Source of the DNA: Argyresthia goedartella
Lineage: Eukaryota; Arthropoda; Insecta; Lepidoptera; Argyresthiidae
DNA length: 64,000 nucleotides
Assembly (NCBI GenBank): GCA_949825045.1
Contig: OX463818.1
Span: forward strand, 35,294,906 to 35,358,905
Reading direction: 5' to 3'
The position numbers were made by a program, and so were the translations under genes. Of the stretch, positions 12,428 through 23,684 are shown one piece after another (position 1 is the stretch's first letter; each line of letters opens with the position of its first letter). The notes beneath the pieces are model-generated. The model was not told the origin of the DNA. It searched no databases and saw only the letters and a program-made list of their open reading frames with translations.

Positions 12428-13235
12428 AATGTTGTTTACAAAGTTATTGGTGCCGTACCAATTTTTTAGGGTTCCGTACCCGAATGGTTCCAAACGGGAC
12501 CCTATTACTAAGACTCCGCTGTCCGTCCGTCCGTCTGTCACCAGGCTGTATCTCACGAACCGTGATAGTTAGACAGTTGAAATTTTCACAGATGATGTAT
12601 TTATGTTGCCGCTATAACAACAAATACTAAAAAACAGGATAAAAGATTTTTGTCTTAGAAAATTATTGTCTTAGAAAGTAGGTATTTACTGTTTTACGGA
12701 TTAGACTTTTTATTTTATTATTTTTCATACTTTTGACTAGCGACATAAATATTAACTCAAAATAACAATTCAATTCAATTCTAATCCAATAAAATAATGT
12801 TTTTATAGAGTTATTTATGATTATGTATTTTTTTGTTTTTCCAAGCGGAAAATACTATTATCTAATTTTCTCTAATGTTAATCTAATTATGATTATTAAA
12901 TTGCCATGCCACCATTGGTAAAATTACATTAGCACATTATATTATATTACTTAAGATCTGTAACAAATACTGTAATTTATCGCAATAAAATGAAATGAAA
13001 TGAAATGAAAGAAATATTTAAGGGGGCTCCCATACAACAATACCACATACAAACTTATGGATGCACCTGGTTACGTACATGGAGTGTGAAAGTAACCGCA
13101 CCAATAACTTTGTAAACAATATTTTGCTGTGTAAAATCCAAACTATTCACTCCACACCATCGCTTCCATTGAACGGTGGTACGGAACCCTTTGTGCGCGA
13201 TTTAGACTCGCACTTGACCGGTTTTTTAATGAAAT
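12428..13235 (+). mobile_element. GGGTTCCGTACC-family MITE, split by a retroposon tail
   Basis: The left half, 12466-12654, starts agggttccgtacccgaa and runs through gtccgtccgtccgtctgtca. The right half, 13012-13235, runs from gggggctcccatacaaca to cttgaccggtttttt. By comparison with the complete copy at 50484-50876, the 12655-13010 block is an insertion. It ends in AATAAAATG plus (AATGA)n, like a non-LTR 3' tail. 12428-12462 is a further inverted scrap of the same family, and 13345-13405 repeats the right end. Confidence 0.75.
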
Positions 13236-13846
13236 ACTCGCAACAAGCCCTTTCATGTGAAATATCACACGACACAGTTTGAAAAAAAATATTATAAATT
13301 TAAGAGTTGTCCTTCAAAATGGTATTCAAGAAACTTACACCATTGTGCAGTGGTACGCAACCCCTCGTGCGTGAGTGCGACTCAAACTTGACCGTTTATT
13401 TCAGTAAAACATACAGATGTATAGTAATAACGACAATAGAAGGAAATTTTACGATTTACTCTGACTGTAATAAACCATTAGAAACATATTAAACAACAAT
13501 TTTTGTTCTATGATAATCATTACAACGTTACAAGGTAGTCCAAAAAATATGTTGCCCAAAGAATAGTTCGATCGATCGATCAAAAATAATTGGTTGCAGT
13601 GATGACTGCGTTCAATTAACATTTGTTTGAAGTCGGTATCGATTCATTCAATTTAATCGATGTTTTTGGGCTGGTGCACTTACTAAGTAAGACAGACAGA
13701 TGTAACGTTCGAGGACCATTCACTTGTCGCTGGTGTCAACGAACGTTTAAAGCTACTGTAGCCTGAGTAGCATGAGTCATGAGGGTACAACAACGAAGCT
13801 CCAATAGCCGAAAAAGCCGCTAAAGTCAGTAGTTCGGTGTACTCAC

Positions 13847-13964
13847 TTCTGCTGGCCAGGAACATCTCGATGGCGACATTCTGCAGTAGGTACCGGCGCG
13901 AGAAGATGGCTCGGATCTCACTGAAGTACCACTTGCCGTGCAAGTGCTCGCAGTACTTCAGCAC
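13847..13964 (-). CDS. rg: Neurobeachin (rugose) internal exon: core of the PH-like domain
   Basis: 118-bp - strand exon between acceptor tatcctcag (AG ends at 13965) and donor GTGAGT (starts at 13846). It reads [20 protein letters not shown] followed by [19 protein letters not shown], then one base carried to the next exon. [20 protein letters not shown] and the MFLASR end are strongly conserved neurobeachin/LRBA residues of the PH-like domain that packs against BEACH. The exon starts in phase 0 and ends in phase 1, exactly what the exon at 11123-11225 needs. Codons are GC-rich against AT-rich flanks, as expected of a conserved exon. No exon further 5' was recognised up to the right edge. 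BEACH and WD40 exons must lie to the left, probably outside the window. Confidence 0.93.
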
Positions 13965-14001
13965 CTGAGGATAAACAGAATACAGTGGTTAAAGCAGTCG
14001 T

Positions 14002-14089
14002 TTGGATACATAGATAAAACGCTTTGGATACATAGATAAAACGCTTTGGATACATAGATAAAACGCTTTGGATACATAGATTTGGCATT
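14002..14089. repeat. 22-bp tandem repeat, 4 copies
   Basis: Unit ttggatacatagataaaacg plus ct, at 14002, 14024, 14046 and 14068. It lies about 40 bp upstream (transcript sense) of the neurobeachin PH exon. Confidence 0.9.
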
Positions 14090-14094
14090 ACTGG

Positions 14095-14790
14095 TTAAAA
14101 TTTTGAGCAATAGGATAAATTGCCCCCTCTGTTATCAAAATGTAAGTTTAAGGCTCCCAGCAGATATACGTCGCGCCACACGTTATGAGCGGTGGCCTTG
14201 AATGCGCAATAGTCACTTTTCAAGACCTGTACATAAGCGCAGTAATTCCCGCCAACGTCGCCCAGTGCTCTTAACTCGTGGCGCGATGGTATCCTCGATT
14301 TCCCACTACACGCGCCTATCCGCTGCGCAGTTCTTGGTGCCGACCTCACGTCTCTGTATATACTCAGCTAAACAAATACAGCGACTCTCTCGATGTTTTG
14401 AATGACTCAAAAGGCCGACTAAAACGCCTAATATTAACTTGAACTTAATATGATCACTCTCCCAACTTTCTCAAATCTAAGTTTATATTCCCAACTTTTT
14501 TTAAGTTCTATTACTTGGGGTCGCATGAAGACCCAGGTGGCACTTCATAGAGCAAGTAGTGTTTACTTGTATTTAATTCAAGTACTCAGCAACGCTGTAT
14601 CTTAGAGTAAGCAAATATGTAATTGGTGCATAGATAGTTAGTAGACTAACTAAAATTAATAATATCGAATAGAACACATTCATCTCATCAAACGTTGCAG
14701 GTGAAAGAAAAAATGTGAAGTGAAGATATTTTATAGCAGCGGCACCTATTAGCGGCATCTATCGAGAATTGGCTACTACACTGGCTCCCA
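14095..14790. other. Non-coding, probable neurobeachin intron
   Basis: 14150-14350 is somewhat GC-richer but shows no recognisable protein or RNA. Nothing else is identified. Confidence 0.4.
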
Positions 14791-14925
14791 GTTTCTGAAA
14801 GAGTGCTCAAATGTAACAGGCGATTAATGGAAGATTATTTCTAAATAGCGGCACGTGTTTGGCTAAAATGAGTTATACCAAGAGTTTAACAAGCTGATTT
14901 TCCTTTCGGAAACCGGGCGTTGATA
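14790..14925 (+). repeat. Interspersed repeat, related to 37001-37137
   Basis: Shares 'tttctgaa', 'tcaaatgtaaca', 'gcgattaa', 'aaatagcggcacgt', 'ttttcctttcggaaacc' in the same order with 37001-37137. Unnamed family. Confidence 0.7.
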
Positions 14926-15523
14926 GTCTAACAAATATAAAAATCGTTTTTTTCTTTAATTATTTTCGTTGAAGCCTTATAAATTATCAAAAAGGGCTCG
15001 TCGATATAAGAATTGTAATTTTTCAGCAGTTATATTTTTTAAACGTAGTTTTGTCCAAAAAAGACGATCATTTGTCAACGCTGTGCTATGAAGTCATACA
15101 TAACCCTATCTTTCGATACAACTGATAAACAATAAAACATTTTGACAGTTGTCAAAAATCGATCAAGTCCTGGTCGCACTCGCACACGGAGGGTGCCGTA
15201 CCAACGTACTAAAACTTAAGAAACACAAAATATTACAAAATACGAACTGGGTTCAGATACAAATCCGTCCTGATTGCGGATACGCCGTCAAACCAATTGC
15301 GCCACCGACGATAATAGAGGCTGCCGCGAAATTTGCGTGTATAATATCATCACGTCTCGTGTACGGGGGATTAATAGTAGATTGTTAACCGAGGGCTGAA
15401 AGGCACCCATTCCTGACGAGATTTCGTTCGAGCGCCAATAGTTCGAGGCAGACATGGGTGCTATAACCCGAGTAAAACACTCTACTTTTCATTACGAATA
15501 CGAGGAAAGTAAACACAAGCCAG

Positions 15524-15604
15524 TTAAAATCAAAATTATTTTATTAAAAAACAAAGTCACTTGAAATCAAAATTATTTTATTAAAAAACAAAGTCACTTG
15601 AAAT
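15524..15604. repeat. 37-bp tandem duplication
   Basis: Two copies of a unit beginning aaatcaaaattattttatta, at 15528 and 15565. Confidence 0.85.
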
Positions 15605-15748
15605 TAATATTAACGTTTGTACAGTTATTGAGCGTTAGAGAAATATTTTTTCCAGGCATATTAATATTTGATACTTGTTGTGATATTTGAATATCATTCA
15701 TAGGAGGCTGGGCTGTAAATGTTGGAGAAGGCATTATTTCGTTCGTAA

Positions 15749-16165
15749 TAGTAGTTTATGTGACTGCTGCATAATGCCTAATTATGTACAGTTACATACA
15801 CTAGTTTATCTACACACATATGATAAGCTCTCTTTGATGTGTTCAGGAACCGCATGTTTGACCGGCATTGTGGTTCTGCAATTGTTTAGCTTGTTCTTTA
15901 GTACCAACTTCACGCAGGCGGGCGTCGGCGTTCGAAATTTGAATGTCAGTACCAATTTCACAGACAAACTAGGGACGGCACGCGGGTGGGCGTCGGCGTT
16001 CGAAATTTGAATGTCATTATATGTAGAAAAACTACACATAATGACCATTATGTGTAGTTTTCCAGATACGAAACGAGTTTTTACCAAGTAGTTTAACATA
16101 ATGTTGATCGTAACGTGCGGTTTTTGAACGCAGTAAAGAAGGTTTATGATACGTGTGTAGATGAA
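15749..16165 (+). mobile_element. Unnamed inverted-repeat element X, copy 1
   Basis: 417 bp from tagtagtttatgtgactgc to tgtgtagatgaaat. Shares its whole layout with 26416-26874 and 45698-46138. It contains imperfect inverted repeats of about 50 bp: 'tatctacacacatatgataa ... gaaccgcatgtt' near 15808 against the reverse complement of 'aacgtgcggtttttgaacgc ... tgtgtagat' near 16110-16162. The middle carries 'cgggcgtcggcgttcgaaat', here partly duplicated (15915 and 15985). A short ORF of about 60 residues is partly shared between copies but is probably incidental. Confidence 0.7.
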
Positions 16166-16429
16166 ATTATATAAACATCAAAAATAATTTAAATGTCAAC
16201 AAAACTAATAAATGAAGAATTAATCGTTTTATGGCTGTATAGGTTACTACCATTGCGTTGTTCAATATAAACTACGATTCATATATATATATTTTAATAC
16301 TTTTCTGCTTTAGAGCAGGCATGTACCACTTTCAGCACGGTGCCTGGATGAACAATGACCCCCTTTCAGAGTATGAGTAATGAAAAACATGTATCTTTAT
16401 TTTATACAATCACGCGTGACTCATTATTT

Positions 16430-17375
16430 GTTGCTTTTGTTGCAACAGAAATACACATTCTGTGTAAATTTCAACTCAAGGTTCATGAGATGCGCCCCTG
16501 TCGGATGGCCGACCAGGCAGCAGACAGACGGACCCTGTCGGATGGCCGACCAGGCAGCAGACAGACGGACCCTGTCGGATGGCCGACCAGGCAGCAGACA
16601 GACGGACCCTGTCGGATGGCCGACCAGGCAGCAGACAGACGGACCCTGTCGGATGGCCGACCAGGCAGCAGACAGACGGACCCTGTCGGATGGCCGACCA
16701 GGCAGCAGACAGACGGACCCTGTCGGATGGCCGACCAGGCAGCAGACAGACGGACCCTGTCGGATGGCCGACCAGGCAGCAGACAGACGGACCCTGTCGG
16801 ATGGCCGACCAGGCAGCAGACAGACGGACCCTGTCGGATGGCCGACCAGGCAGCAGACAGACGGACCCTGTCGGATGGCCGACCAGGCAGCAGACAGACG
16901 GACCCTGTCGGATGGCCGACCAGGCAGCAGACAGACGGACCCTGTCGGATGGCCGACCAGGCAGCAGACAGACGGACCCTGTCGGATGGCCGACCAGGCA
17001 GCAGACAGACGGACCCTGTCGGATGGCCGACCAGGCAGCAGACAGACGGACCCTGTCGGATGGCCGACCAGGCAGCAGACAGACGGACCCTGTCGGATGG
17101 CCGACCAGGCAGCAGACAGACGGACCCTGTCGGATGGCCGACCAGGCAGCAGACAGACGGACCCTGTCGGATGGCCGACCAGGCAGCAGACAGACGGACC
17201 CTGTCGGATGGCCGACCAGGCAGCAGACAGACGGACCCTGTCGGATGGCCCACCAGGCAGCAGACAGACGGACCCTGTCGGATGGCCGACCAGGCAGCAG
17301 ACAGACGGACAGCCAAGGCTTAGTAATAGCCTAATAGGGTTCCGTTTACCTTCGGGAACGGAACCCAAGAAAGTT
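16430..17375 (-). mobile_element. GGGTTCCGTACC-family MITE inflated by a 37-bp minisatellite
   Basis: The left flank of the array (gcaacagaaatacacattct, then ggttcatgagat) and the right flank (agccaaggcttagtaatag, then ttcgggaacggaacccaag) are adjacent pieces of the family seen intact at 50484-50876. The array replaces the family's 'ggtgacagacggacggacag' segment. Confidence 0.8.
16497..17310. repeat. 37-bp minisatellite, exactly 22 copies
   Basis: The unit begins cctgtcggatggccgaccag and ends with cagacggac. 814 bp equals 22 x 37. As read, the copies are identical except for one G-to-C at 17251. Since 37 = 1 mod 3 and the unit lacks stops, long ORFs of 250-341 codons open on both strands. 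They are by-products of the repeat. Confidence 0.97.
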
Positions 17376-18350
17376 ATATTCACTACCCATGTTGAGTACA
17401 AGTAGACAATTGGAGATATTCATGATCGTCATGGTCACGGAAAATGGTATAATGAATACCTGGCTACACATGGGTGCATCTGCGCCACTGCCTCCTCTTA
17501 TGGGAAAAGGTGTGGTGGTGTGTTTGTTTGTTTTAGAATGCAATCCTACAAAGAGAGAACGATTCCTCGAAGCAGAGCATGGAAGAGGACTGTATGGCAG
17601 ACTCACGAGAATCAGGGTAAATCTAAGTACGGAATACGAGAGATAAAGGTCATTGCAAATGTCAACCATTTTCGACAACATGTGACAACAAGGCAAGATG
17701 ATGAAGCAATATACTGTTCACCATTAATAAGAGAAATAGAGTAAACCTAAGTACGGAGTACGAGAGATAAGGGTCACTGCAAATGTCAACCATTTTGGAC
17801 TCAAGACAAGATGATGAATCAATACACTGTTCACCATCAATAAGTTAAATAACTAATACATTTTAATTTTTTTATTTACTTACATTACTCCTCAACTTTA
17901 ATTTAATCAAGTTATGTTAAATGGCAGTAAAATCTAAAGATATTGCCTGCTTAGGCTAGTTTGTGCGTCTAATAAAGTGTTGTTAACGTATCGACGTCAT
18001 GATGTAAGTTTATGTGCCCAACAACAAAACTATCTTTACGTTAACATTTAACCACGATGTAACTAACGGCTCTTATAATGTACGGACAAGAGACCGGCTC
18101 GTAAACAGCTAGTACGAACTCATTTATATCTTTACTTTGTAAACCAGTATAAAGTTAGATTTATACAGGGTGGTTTAATATAAGTGTGTGTGTATTCACC
18201 ACGGACATGTGGTCATTATATATACTAAGCAGTTAATGTGATAAATCTTGTTGTATTAATCCGATCATAACATTGCTAATATATCACATTGAATACAACA
18301 TGCTTGAGGCGAATCTATCTGTGGTCTATTTATTTATACATGGCTCTGTT
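17376..18350. other. Non-coding, with two related 90-bp stretches
   Basis: 17612-17720 and 17748-17840 are direct repeats ('taagtacggagtacgagagataa', 'gtcaaccattt', 'caagatgatga'), an imperfect duplication with a period of about 130 bp. Nothing else is recognised. Confidence 0.6.
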
Positions 18351-18359
18351 CTCAACCTA

Positions 18360-18720
18360 ATAATAACAGACTCGATCCAGCGAGTAGCGCAGGCCCTCGT
18401 CTCCGGCCATCTGCGGCTGGAGTGGCGCCACCGCAAGAGGGCCTGCCTAGGTGTCACGCAGCTCTGTCCTGCCCTAAACCCGCCGCCCAGAGGGGAATCG
18501 TTAGGGGTGCACCCGCTTACCTGGTGTGTACTTGAATGGTGGATGTGAAACGTAAGATGGCGACTGGGCGTACGTGATGGGACCCTGAGCGTGCAAGTGA
18601 TCGTTGTTTAAACTCCAGTTTCACATCTCCACCCTCAGCCGTCCACACAGTTGGTGCCGCCTTGCCGTCATGTTGTCGTCGGGTGGATGGGGGGGGGGGG
18701 CAATTAGTGGACGGCGAGTC
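18360..18720. repeat. GC-rich island, probable retroelement fragment
   Basis: GC-rich block in AT-rich surroundings with no long open frame, ending in a G11 run (18689-18699). It looks like a fragment or 3' UTR of a GC-rich non-LTR element, but no diagnostic motif is visible. Confidence 0.3.
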
Positions 18721-18735
18721 ATCGCATGCCTATTT

Positions 18736-19243
18736 TTGATCATAACTGAGACTTGATACAGAGAAGTGTCCGTAGTCTCAGATGTAACCTGGACTTACTT
18801 TTGATCATAAGACTTGATGCAGAGAAGTGTCCGTAGTCTCAGATGTAACCTGGACTTACTTTTGATCATAAGACTTGATGCAGAGAAGTGTCCGTAGTCT
18901 CAGATGTAACCTGGACTTACTTTTGATCATAACTGAGACTTGATACAGAGAAGTGTCCGTAGTCTCAGATATAACCTGGACTTACTTTTGATCATAAGAC
19001 TTGATGCAGAGAAGTGTCCGTAGTCTCAGATATATCCTGGACTTACTTTTGATCATAATTGAGACTTGATACAGAGAAGTGTCCGTAGTCTCAGATATAA
19101 CCTGGACTTACTTTTGATCATAATTGAGACTTGATACAGGCAAGTGTCCGTAGTCTCAGATATAACCTGGACTTACTTTTGATCATAATTGCGACTTGAT
19201 ACAGGCAAGTGTCCTTAGTCTCAGATATAACCTGGACTTACTA
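18736..19243. repeat. 61/65-bp minisatellite, 8 copies in two length forms
   Basis: The unit starts ttgatcataa and contains gagaagtgtccgtagtctca. Copy starts are 18736, 18801, 18862, 18923, 18988, 19049, 19114 and 19179. The 65-bp form differs by a 4-nt insert (ctga, ttga or ttgc) after cataa. Order by length: 65, 61, 61, 65, 61, 65, 65, 65. Confidence 0.93.
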
Positions 19244-19890
19244 TTCCATTAAAAACGCAAACCCATAGCCAATTTCCTTAGTTCCCCTTTAATTGTGCAA
19301 AAGACCTGTGCACCTGGCGGGAATGTTCTTTGAGTGCACTTTGGTGTGGGTGTACTTATTCGAGGAGAGACGTAACGTGTGCACCACATCCCATATTTGT
19401 TCTGAACAAATTGTCTGTAAGGGGCCTCTGCGAGTTGGGCCCATGTCCCCACGCCAGCCTACAAAAAGGACCGGGACAGTAGTCTTAAGACACAAAATAA
19501 TAATAATCATTTATTCAGTAAAAAGTATACTGTAGAATTTCTTGTTTTTACACTTTTAAAGAACAAGGGATGTTCACTACTCCCTATTAAAGGGCGGACC
19601 CTGTGGTATAGGAGGAGTAGCTGAACTTCTTACCAGTAAATGACACATTGTATAGTTCGTTTTTGAAACAATAGGTTATAACTGTAGATTCAAGCAGTTA
19701 CTAGTTTAGTTAATGATAAATAAAAAAATAAAAGAGAAGATATAACAAGTACTAGGGCATACATTTTAGTAAGATGTGATGTGTGTCAGGGTGTCTGTGG
19801 ATGTGTAATAGAGGAGATGACAAGTGTAATGTTTGTATGTTGAGTGTGGTGAGTAGTGAATGGACGTGTATGTTTTGTATAATTATATTT
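19244..19890. other. Repeat-like non-coding stretch
   Basis: 'aataataataatcatttattcag' near 19495-19518 resembles the AATAAA plus (ATT)n end of a retroposon lying on the - strand. No protein signature is recognised. Confidence 0.4.
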
Positions 19891-20140
19891 GACGACCCGA
19901 ATGGCCGAGTCGGCAGTGACGCTGCCTATGAAGCCGTCCCGGGTTCGAGTCCCGGTGGGGGCAAACGTTTGTTAAATGAGCAACGGATGTTTGTACCCTA
20001 GTCATGGTTGTTTATCTATCTAAGTATAATATTTATCTCTATAAGTATGTGTAACGTAGTACCCAAGATACAGGGAATCCTAGTTTGGGCCTAGATCAAT
20101 GTTTGTAAATGGTGTCCAAGGTATTATTATTAGTATTACT
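19891..20140 (+). mobile_element. tRNA-derived SINE, family B
   Basis: Starts gacgacccgaatggccgagt (A-box region), B-box GGTTCGAGTCCC, then 'ccctagtcatggttgtttat', 'gggaatcctagtttgggc' and a (TTA)n tail. Same family as 46926-47187 (-) and 56718-56850 (+, truncated). Confidence 0.88.
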
Positions 20141-21263
20141 TGGTTATTATTATGTTAAGATTGTAATTATAAACGGTTTTTATTTTATATAAACGGTTTT
20201 AATTACTGGATAATCTATTCATTAATAATTTTTATTAGAGTATAAGGATAAAACTGTTATGTTTTCAGTTTCATCATATGTTAACGATCTCTGCCAATTG
20301 TTTTATACTTTTTATTTTTATTTTCTTAGATCGTCTTAGTGTAAATTTTAAAGTATTTGCTGATGTTATTGTAAATATAAGGTCCAAAGAACTTAAAAAA
20401 TATTTCCATACAATTTGTAAGCATCTTTACTGTTTGGCATACCTTATCTATTCGCCGTTTTGAAATTACTACTTTCTTACAAGATAAGAGTGTACAGTGA
20501 TGTTTTAGTCTAATAGATTGTATCAAAATCTGTCTAACTGCTATTAGGACATCGCAGAATTGAACAGGTCTGTTATAGGGAAAAGGAAAGGTTTCAATGT
20601 GCAGACCTTCAAACTGCCCGCTGCTTATGCCCGATAATGGGAAAGGCAATTAAATGGAAAGTAGATACCCACCTATTTAACTTAAATCAGATGCATAGTC
20701 AAAGGTCAAAGACCATAGACACATCTCTCTGCATGATGAAGACATTTAAATTTTAATTCCCTTAGACTTGATTAGAAAGTATTCTCAAACGACAGCAATT
20801 CTCCGTTTAAACTAGTAACCAACTATGTTTCGGTGGTAAAGTATCAATCGAGTATTAAGAAATGTATGATTTCCGATTTTAATTTAGCTACTTTGTCGGT
20901 AAACCTGATAAAAGTTTTTGTTGCAGTCCGACCAGAACAAAATATCTTGAAGTGCAATACAGAGTGAATCCTATTTTATCTTCTAATTGTATTATTAACA
21001 ACCTAATTTGAGGATCTGATCACGCAAAACCATCAAGAGTAGGTATCACAACACAATCACAAAAGCGCAGCAGCCACGTGCCACGTTCTCATGCAACCCT
21101 GGTAGTTTCGACTCATTAGCCCGTCGCCCGTCGCCCGAGGCAAGGAAGGAGGTTTGTTTAGGGAGGTTCAATTGACGGACAGGGAGATTGATTGGCAGTG
21201 TGGTGGATTCTGATTTCTTTGGCGCTATTGTTTGTGTGTCTGTTTGATAGAACGAGGGTTACG
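20141..21263. other. Non-coding, nothing recognised
   Basis: AT-rich sequence with only short open frames lacking family motifs. Confidence 0.5.
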
Positions 21264-21490
21264 ACGACCTCTGTGGTGCTACGGTTGTAGCCTACCATTG
21301 CTACGGTTGTAGCCTGCCATGCGAGAGGTCCCGGGTTCGATCCCCGGCTGGGGATAAAGAAAATATCCCCATGTCTTAGATGTTATATGTGTGTGACGCC
21401 GCTGTTTCTGGTTCCCACGACACAAGGTATTCTAGTGTGGGGCCAGAAGCAATGTATGTGCCTGGATGTAAATATTTATGTTCTGTTAAC
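21264..21490 (+). mobile_element. tRNA-derived SINE, family A, with a duplicated arm
   Basis: tRNA-like head (gacctctgtggtgctacgg) and B-box GGGTTCGATCCCC, followed by the family A body. The segment gctacggttgtagcc plus tacc/tgcc is present twice in tandem (about 21288 and 21309), lengthening the tRNA-like head. Confidence 0.85.
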
Positions 21491-22185
21491 CTTGCAATTG
21501 TTTTATTTGTGATTCATCACCATTTTTTAAGATCAATCGATATTAAAATCTGAGAGTTATTCTCAAAGAATACTTGGAAGCGCGAAAACTAAGAAAAAGG
21601 TACAAAAAGGGTATAAAGAAACTTGTTAATCATCAATTCACATTCAATCAAAAAACTAACAGCGCAGTGAGCAAAATTAATCAAAACAAAACAATAAACT
21701 GCCCAAGTAGATCCAGCCTCTTGCTAAATCCGCTAACACCCCCCAACCCCCCGAACAATGCACGAGCATGTTTACAATACTCATTAGTATAGTATTGCTT
21801 GCTTCCATGTTGGGGTGACGAAGTGTGGTACCGTTGATACGAACATAATGGAGGAGGGCAAACAGAGGGACGTGTCTTATTGTGTTAGTCGATGATTTGA
21901 GTGCACGAGTTTGGTGTGATAGGTCACGCAATCTTTATTCAAATGTGATAAAAATGTCCATTGAGAACTGTTGACGAATTATCTCGTACTATCATATTTG
22001 TCTAAATGCAGGGGCCTGAGTCTTATGCAACGCGATTAGCAACAGTGCATCGATTGCTCCAAGGGCGAAAAATTTTGTTTTGGGCAGTCAGCCTCATATG
22101 TTTAATGTTTACCCATTTGATCAATAGATGGCGGTGTATCCTGCATCGCGGTATGGTTATGTTTCCGCTGTGATATATTAGCTGA
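21491..22185. other. Non-coding, nothing recognised
   Basis: No conserved protein, repeat or RNA is recognised. Confidence 0.4.
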
Positions 22186-22189
22186 CAAG

Positions 22190-22620
22190 ACAGTGGCACA
22201 TAATCTCCCTGTGCTCGGAGACGAACAAACGGAGACTCCGAGCCCAAGAGAACCTCTCCTTGCGTACCATCGTCGACGCCCCCCGCTACGTGAGGAATGC
22301 GACGATCCAGAGGGACCTCAGATGGGAAACAGTGGACCAGTTTGTCCAGAGGCTGGCGAAGGGCATGTTCGCGCGTGCGGATACCTCACAACATCCGCAT
22401 ATCCGCGACATGGCGCCGTACCACGCGCGCCCGCCCGACCGCCGCCGCCTGCCACGCGACCTGGTTGCCTAGCCGGCGATCATCCAACGGAACACCCCGA
22501 GTGAGAAGATCTCCACCGCCCGCGAGGGCCCCCCGATGACCTGTCCATAGGAGTGGACAGAGGCGCTTCCTCAGGAAGAGATCCGATGATCTGACCCTGA
22601 CTCCCCACGCCACAGAATGG
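22190..22620 (+). pseudogene. Jockey-like non-LTR retrotransposon, C-terminal end
   Basis: The frame ENLSLRTIVDAPRYVRN then IQRDLRWETVDQFVQRLAKG, ending at a stop near 22472, resembles the extreme C-terminus of Jockey-type reverse-transcriptase proteins (LRTIVxAPWYVRN). All catalytic parts are missing: a 5'-truncated dead insertion. About 150 bp of GC-rich 3' UTR follows. Codon GC is much higher than in the surroundings. Confidence 0.7.
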
Positions 22621-23374
22621 GTGCGTGAGAAGATTGCATGATTGATTGCAGATAATCTAATTCCAATCGCACATTATTTGTTTGTTTTGCTTAGCTCGAT
22701 TTCTTTCAAAACTCTGAAATGGTTTTGCTTTGCCAGGAGTATGGGATCTATGGTGAGTTGTGATGACGCCTTGGGAATTTGGGAATTTAGTCAAGTCACA
22801 CCCATAATTAAATAACCCTCATAAAAACTACCATTATTTTAAATAAAATTGCCTTGGCCACGGTAATTTAATACCATAGCAGTCCCGTGCTGACGTTTGT
22901 TGAATACTTGTCAAAGAACGACTAAAGGCGATGGGTTAGCCCCCAGTAAGGCATACCTATGGAGAACAGAATTACTTAACGTGGGCAGAGTTGTGCCTCT
23001 GCCACCTCGTATGGGAAAATCGTTGAGCTACTTATGATGACGCAGTAGGCTAAAACCTTTTGTAAATCTCAAGCTAGGCAAAATTTGAGCATTGAAGCAG
23101 TTGTTTCTTCATACTAGTTTGTTGAAGGTCAGCAGAGAATTAATTGTGAGCGCATAAAAGTAATTTGATTATTTTGCTCGATAGAAAAGTCCCCCGAAGT
23201 TATCAGAGCGTTGTCACAAAATCTGTTTTACACAATATTATTTTTACAATTTTGCACCGGATTTGAATTTAGGTACTTGTTATTTATTTTCTCGTTATAA
23301 AAATATTAATTTATGTTGCTCTGTTGGTCCGCCAAAGATCGGTGAAAAGCCTTTTGAACATTTGAATCCTATAT
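22621..23374. other. Non-coding, scattered repeat scraps
   Basis: 'gtgcctctgccacctcgtatgg' near 22993 also occurs in variant form near 17475, so it is a scrap of an interspersed repeat. Nothing else is recognised. Confidence 0.4.
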
Positions 23375-23436
23375 TCGTCTTAGTTATCTTAAGTTGATAT
23401 TCTAAGTCTTAGTTATCTTAAGTTGATATTCTAAGT
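23375..23436. repeat. 29-bp tandem duplication
   Basis: gtcttagttatcttaagttg followed by atattctaa, present twice in a row. Confidence 0.88.
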
Positions 23437-23684
23437 CCCGCTGTCGGGGTGCCCAATGCCCAGGTATTTAACCGAAAAAAAAAGTTTAAGCTTACCTAAC
23501 CGAAATACTAACCGAGCGATTGTTTTAATAACTGAATCACTGAACCTCTTGAGCCGACTCATTATTTTAGTAGCCCGATTACTATTCCAATTGCTTGGTT
23601 TATCATTTCCCAAAATTTATCACCTTGTGAAGTAAAACAAAAGTAGCATCACGGAATAAACTTCAGATATAGGGTATGGTTTGC

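Larger units (their letters stand above)
11226..13846 (-). other. rg: Neurobeachin intron, packed with repeats
   Basis: 2621-bp phase-1 intron between the two PH-BEACH exons, from - strand donor GTGAGT at 13846 to acceptor AG at 11226. It contains a SINE-A copy, an RTE-like tail, and a GGGTTCCGTACC-family MITE split by a retroposon tail. Confidence 0.8.

Noticed and set aside
16355..17405. Long ORFs (250-341 codons) on both strands
   Set aside because: They arise entirely from a stop-free 37-bp tandem repeat whose length shifts the frame each unit; no family or splice support.
19891..19965. tRNA gene (also 46926-47187, 52314-52400 and other SINE heads)
   Set aside because: The A/B-box sequences are followed by the same SINE bodies in every copy and the cloverleaf is not intact; they are SINE heads, not tRNA genes.
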